Made by a program: the position numbers and the translations under genes
Notes under the pieces: model-generated
Seen by the model: only the letters and a program-made list of their open reading frames with translations
What the model was told of the DNA's origin: nothing
The model's database searches: none
Shown here: positions 61,704 to 64,000 of the stretch, piece after piece
How the letters are laid out: every line of letters starts with the position of its first letter
Position numbering within the stretch: position 1 is the stretch's first letter
Source of the DNA: Mycobacterium sp. GA-1285
GTDB taxonomy: Bacteria; Actinomycetota; Actinomycetes; Mycobacteriales; Mycobacteriaceae
DNA length: 64,000 nucleotides
Reading direction: 5' to 3'
Assembly: GCF_001499905.1 (NCBI RefSeq)
Contig: NZ_LQIS01000012.1
Location: 62,001-126,000 of the forward strand

Positions 61704-62362
61704 GCCCTGACCGCGTTCACCGCGGCGACCAGCAGGTCGCGGGCACGCTGGGTGTCCACCTTCGCGACGGGTTTGTCCGGCAGCACCAATGGGTTCGCGG
61801 TGACGATCACCAGGAAGGGACCGAAGCTGGCGAGGTAGTTGTACAGCTCGCCGGTGCGAGGCCCACCGTCCACCGTCGTCTGCACCACTCGATGAGTTCC
61901 CAGCGTCTGCGCGCCCTCGATCTGCGGCGCCTCGACGACCTCGACCAGCCCGCGCATCGCACCGCCCGCGAACCCCACCTTGCGGCAGTTCTCGGCAGGC
62001 GCATCCACCGAGGCGGCTTCTGAGGTTTCGACGGCGATCGTGATGAACCGGTTGCCTTCACCCTCGGCCGTCGTCGCCGCCATATTGCCCTTGGCGCCCG
62101 CGGGCACCATCTGCTGATCGGCGAACGACGCGCAGTCGGGTGGCTCGAACTTCATCCCCTTGGGCAGTTCCTGCCGGGCCAGCAGACGTGGGTCGATACC
62201 GGTCGGGCCGATGTCGGTGACGGTGAAGCCGGGTCCGAAGCTCGTCCGCACATCCTTGACGCGGGCGATGTCGGCGCGCGACAGGTCGTCGCTCGATTCG
62301 CCGGTCGCACACGCGGTGAGCGCAGCGACGCACACCACCGCGACCATGGCCCTCTTCGACAT
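61700..62362 (-). CDS. DUF5642-like lipoprotein, first of two
   Basis: A 220-residue secreted lipoprotein: start MSKRAM, hydrophobic stretch, and lipobox VAALTAC (cysteine about 18). The mature domain is a mycobacterial family of unknown function often labelled DUF5642 or sensor-domain-like, with two conserved cysteines (PPDCASF near 75 and ENCRKVGF near 122) that could form a disulphide. It is paralogous to the next gene (shared GYEVTD/GFTVTDIGPTG-type opening and C-terminal LLxxxVxAxR end). Confidence 0.72.
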   Translation of the reverse strand: MSKRAMVAVVCVAALTACATGESSDDLSRADIARVKDVRTSFGPGFTVTDIGPTGIDPRLLARQELPKGMKFEPPDCASFADQQMVPAGAKGNMAATTAEGEGNRFITIAVETSEAASVDAPAENCRKVGFAGGAMRGLVEVVEAPQIEGAQTLGTHRVVQTTVDGGPRTGELYNYLASFGPFLVIVTANPLVLPDKPVAKVDTQRARDLLVAAVNAVRA

Positions 62363-62391
62363 CGCCGCACAATGTACCGGGAGACGACGGC

Positions 62392-63069
62392 TCAGCCCCG
62401 CAACGCGGACACCGTTTCGGTCAGCAGATGCGCGGCGAAATCCGAACCGAGTTGGGGATCGGGCGAACCGGGGTCGGTGACGACGGCGACGAACGCGACG
62501 TGGTCACCCAGATATGCGGTGACGGTATCGGCGTGCGACAGCGTTTCGGTGCCGCCTTCGACGACGGTTCTGCTCGATGTCGCCATCGCGATGCTCGACG
62601 CGCCGTCGATGGCCGGGGCGGGTTCGAGCCTGACGCTCCCCGTGCTGCGTCCGCCCGAAATCGTCCAGCGTCCGCACTCGTCGACCACCGTCCGGTCGAG
62701 ATCCCCCGGCGCGGTGGCGACGACGGCGTAGACGATGCCGCCCGGACCCGAAGCCGACCAGCCCTCGGTGCTCACCGCGCCAGCGGCGGGGTCGGCCAGC
62801 GCGGCGCAGGTCTGCGGATCGGTGGTCCACTGCGCGCCGTATCCCCACGCGGTGACGGGGCCGATGGGGCCGACCAGGTCGGTCACCTCATATCCGGCGG
62901 GCAGGACGGTGCGCGCCCGGTCGATTCTGGCCGGGTTGATCGGGGCAGGGGTGTCGGATGACGGATGATCGGCCGGAGAGGGATCGGGCCGGGTTCCGCA
63001 CGCACTCGCCCAAACCATCAGGACCGCGACGACGGCGGCCACGACGGTCGTGGTGAGCAGGTGGATCAT
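62392..63069 (-). CDS. DUF5642-like lipoprotein, second of two
   Basis: A 225-residue protein related to its neighbour: signal MIHLLTTTVVAAVVAVLMVW, lipobox ASAC, then a Pro/Ser-rich linker and the same domain with two cysteines (DPQTCAAL and DECGRW). ATG 63069 gives a proper signal peptide. The frame open further upstream overlaps the preceding gene and is basic and dissimilar. Function unknown; tandem pairs of these lipoproteins are probably cell-envelope components. Confidence 0.72.
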   Translation of the reverse strand: MIHLLTTTVVAAVVAVLMVWASACGTRPDPSPADHPSSDTPAPINPARIDRARTVLPAGYEVTDLVGPIGPVTAWGYGAQWTTDPQTCAALADPAAGAVSTEGWSASGPGGIVYAVVATAPGDLDRTVVDECGRWTISGGRSTGSVRLEPAPAIDGASSIAMATSSRTVVEGGTETLSHADTVTAYLGDHVAFVAVVTDPGSPDPQLGSDFAAHLLTETVSALRG

Positions 63070-63103
63070 GGTCTCGCTCGACTGTTCCCGCTGACCGCGT
63101 CCG

Positions 63104-64000
63104 TCAAGCAGCGGCGCCCTCCGCGCCGGACCCGCCGCCGGGGCCGGCGCCGGCCGGCTGGTTGCCGGGCTCCGAAACCGTCTCAGCGCCACCGGTTCCC
63201 GTTCGATCCGGCCGAGCAGCGGGCGACTGACCCAGCCGAACCGGTGGATCGAACTTGATCGACTCGCGCAGTTTCGGCAACCTGGGCAGCTTCGGCAGTT
63301 TGGGAGGCGCGGGCTTAACGCCGGCCCTCGGGGACTCGCCGGTGAGGACACCGGTTCCGGGCGTCTCGGCGCCCGCACCGTCGACTGCCTCCTCGGGGAG
63401 CTTCGTCGTTTCTCCGTTGCCGGACTGTGCCGGACTCTGGACGACCTGGATGGGATTGCCCTGCAACGGATTCTGTTCAAGTGGGTCACCCGAGGACTCG
63501 CCCTGACCGGCAGGTGGTGTCCCACTGCCGACGGGGTCGATCCGGTCGGCGTCTCCCGCGCGTGACCACATCATCGTGGTCGCGGTGTCGTCTCCCGGTG
63601 GGTCCGGCAATTCCGGTCCGCCGACGCCGAAGGGGCTGGTCGTCTTCTCGGTACCCAGGGGGCGACTTCCAGAGACCTCCTCGATCCCGTCGTCGAGACC
63701 CGTCGGGATGGACTTCACCAGATTGATCGCCGTCTTGATCGGGTTCCTGAACGGGAGCAGACCCACCTTCGTCGCGACACCGGGTGGTACGTCGCGGGCG
63801 TAGGCGCCCTCGATCAGCACGCGAAGCGGTGCGTCCAGAGCCGTCAGAATCGGCGACGGCACGAAGGCTTCGAATGGCATCAGGATCGGCAGCCGCTTGG
63901 TCGGGTAGAGGTAGTAGTCGGTGTCACCGGTCGTTCCCTGATACAACGCCCCGTCCAGATCGGCGTTCTGCAGGTCACCGTGAAGGTAGTAATAGCCGGC
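63104..64000 (-). CDS. PE-PPE domain protein, C-terminal part, cut by the window edge
   Basis: About 299 codons of an open frame entering from the right edge; the N-terminus is outside. The visible start (YYYLHGDLQNADLDGALYQ) and PTKRLPILMPFEAF, then ALDAPLRVLIEGAYARDVPPG and LLPFRNPIKTAINLVKSIPTGLDDG, match the end of the PE-PPE serine-hydrolase domain. A 170-residue disordered tail rich in Pro, Gly, Glu and Thr follows, with a KLPKLPRLPKL repeat. Such proteins are exported or cell-surface esterase/acyltransferase-like enzymes. The catalytic residues are not in view. Confidence 0.75.
   Translation of the reverse strand, partial: AGYYYLHGDLQNADLDGALYQGTTGDTDYYLYPTKRLPILMPFEAFVPSPILTALDAPLRVLIEGAYARDVPPGVATKVGLLPFRNPIKTAINLVKSIPTGLDDGIEEVSGSRPLGTEKTTSPFGVGGPELPDPPGDDTATTMMWSRAGDADRIDPVGSGTPPAGQGESSGDPLEQNPLQGNPIQVVQSPAQSGNGETTKLPEEAVDGAGAETPGTGVLTGESPRAGVKPAPPKLPKLPRLPKLRESIKFDPPVRLGQSPAARPDRTGTGGAETVSEPGNQPAGAGPGGGSGAEGAAA

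Noticed and set aside
63070..63525. N-terminal extension of the second DUF5642-like lipoprotein
   Set aside because: The extension is Arg/Ser/Pro-rich, overlaps the PE-PPE gene in another frame, and would bury the signal peptide.

Overview
The window is high-GC actinobacterial DNA with dense, mostly gap-free gene packing. Markers such as rpfB, lpqT, lpqU, pks16-type ligase, protein O-mannosyltransferase, a PE-PPE domain protein and a DosR regulon place it in the Mycobacteriaceae. The class I glutamate dehydrogenase gene beside metG and the extra accessory genes suggest a fast-growing Mycolicibacterium-type genome rather than M. tuberculosis (inference from remembered gene order, no database search).

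Region 1 (1-3000): a small DoxX-like membrane protein and a GH3 beta-glucosidase-type enzyme. Region 2 (3000-16800) is a hypoxia/dormancy island: a fdxA ferredoxin, a wax-ester/diacylglycerol acyltransferase, a pyridoxamine-oxidase-like protein, a triple-domain OtsB1, a PEP synthase, a tandem universal stress protein, three Acg-family nitroreductase-like proteins and a DevR/DosR response regulator without a sensor kinase. DosR-type palindromes sit about 42-44 bp upstream of several start codons, so the island reads as a self-contained regulon driven by its own regulator.

Region 3 (16800-64000) is the conserved block matching, from memory, M. tuberculosis Rv1026 back to Rv0999: ppx2, DUF501, ftsB-like, eno, lpqU, mazG, mfd, tetR, tRNA-Gln, glmU, prsA, lpqT, rplY, pth, pks16, ispE, ksgA, rpfB, tatD, metG, pabB, rsmI, pmt, arcA, alkB-like, lipoprotein. 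Accessory pieces interrupt it. They are two wHTH plus nuclease-fold genes, each bracketed by locus-specific long hairpin repeats (30552-31562 and 58351-59359), and a DUF7064/PF10118/TetR/phosphotransferase/ABC-exporter cluster (33970-39672). There is also a non-RD serine/threonine kinase between ispE and ksgA, gdhA, a tandem duplication of a flavoprotein plus ECF41 sigma-factor operon (49633-53974), and SoxR.

Regulatory architecture is unusually legible. Many genes look leaderless, with a TANNNT -10 element 6-8 nt before ATG or GTG. Two divergent pairs (tatD/metG and rsmI/pmt) share overlapping -10 boxes in gaps of 23-24 bp. Both ECF41 operons carry a TGTCACR-N16-TGTC promoter, and a SoxR-type operator lies between arcA and soxR. 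ksgA appears to start at a CTG codon that overlaps the rpfB stop. The most unusual candidate system is the hairpin-bounded nuclease cassette.
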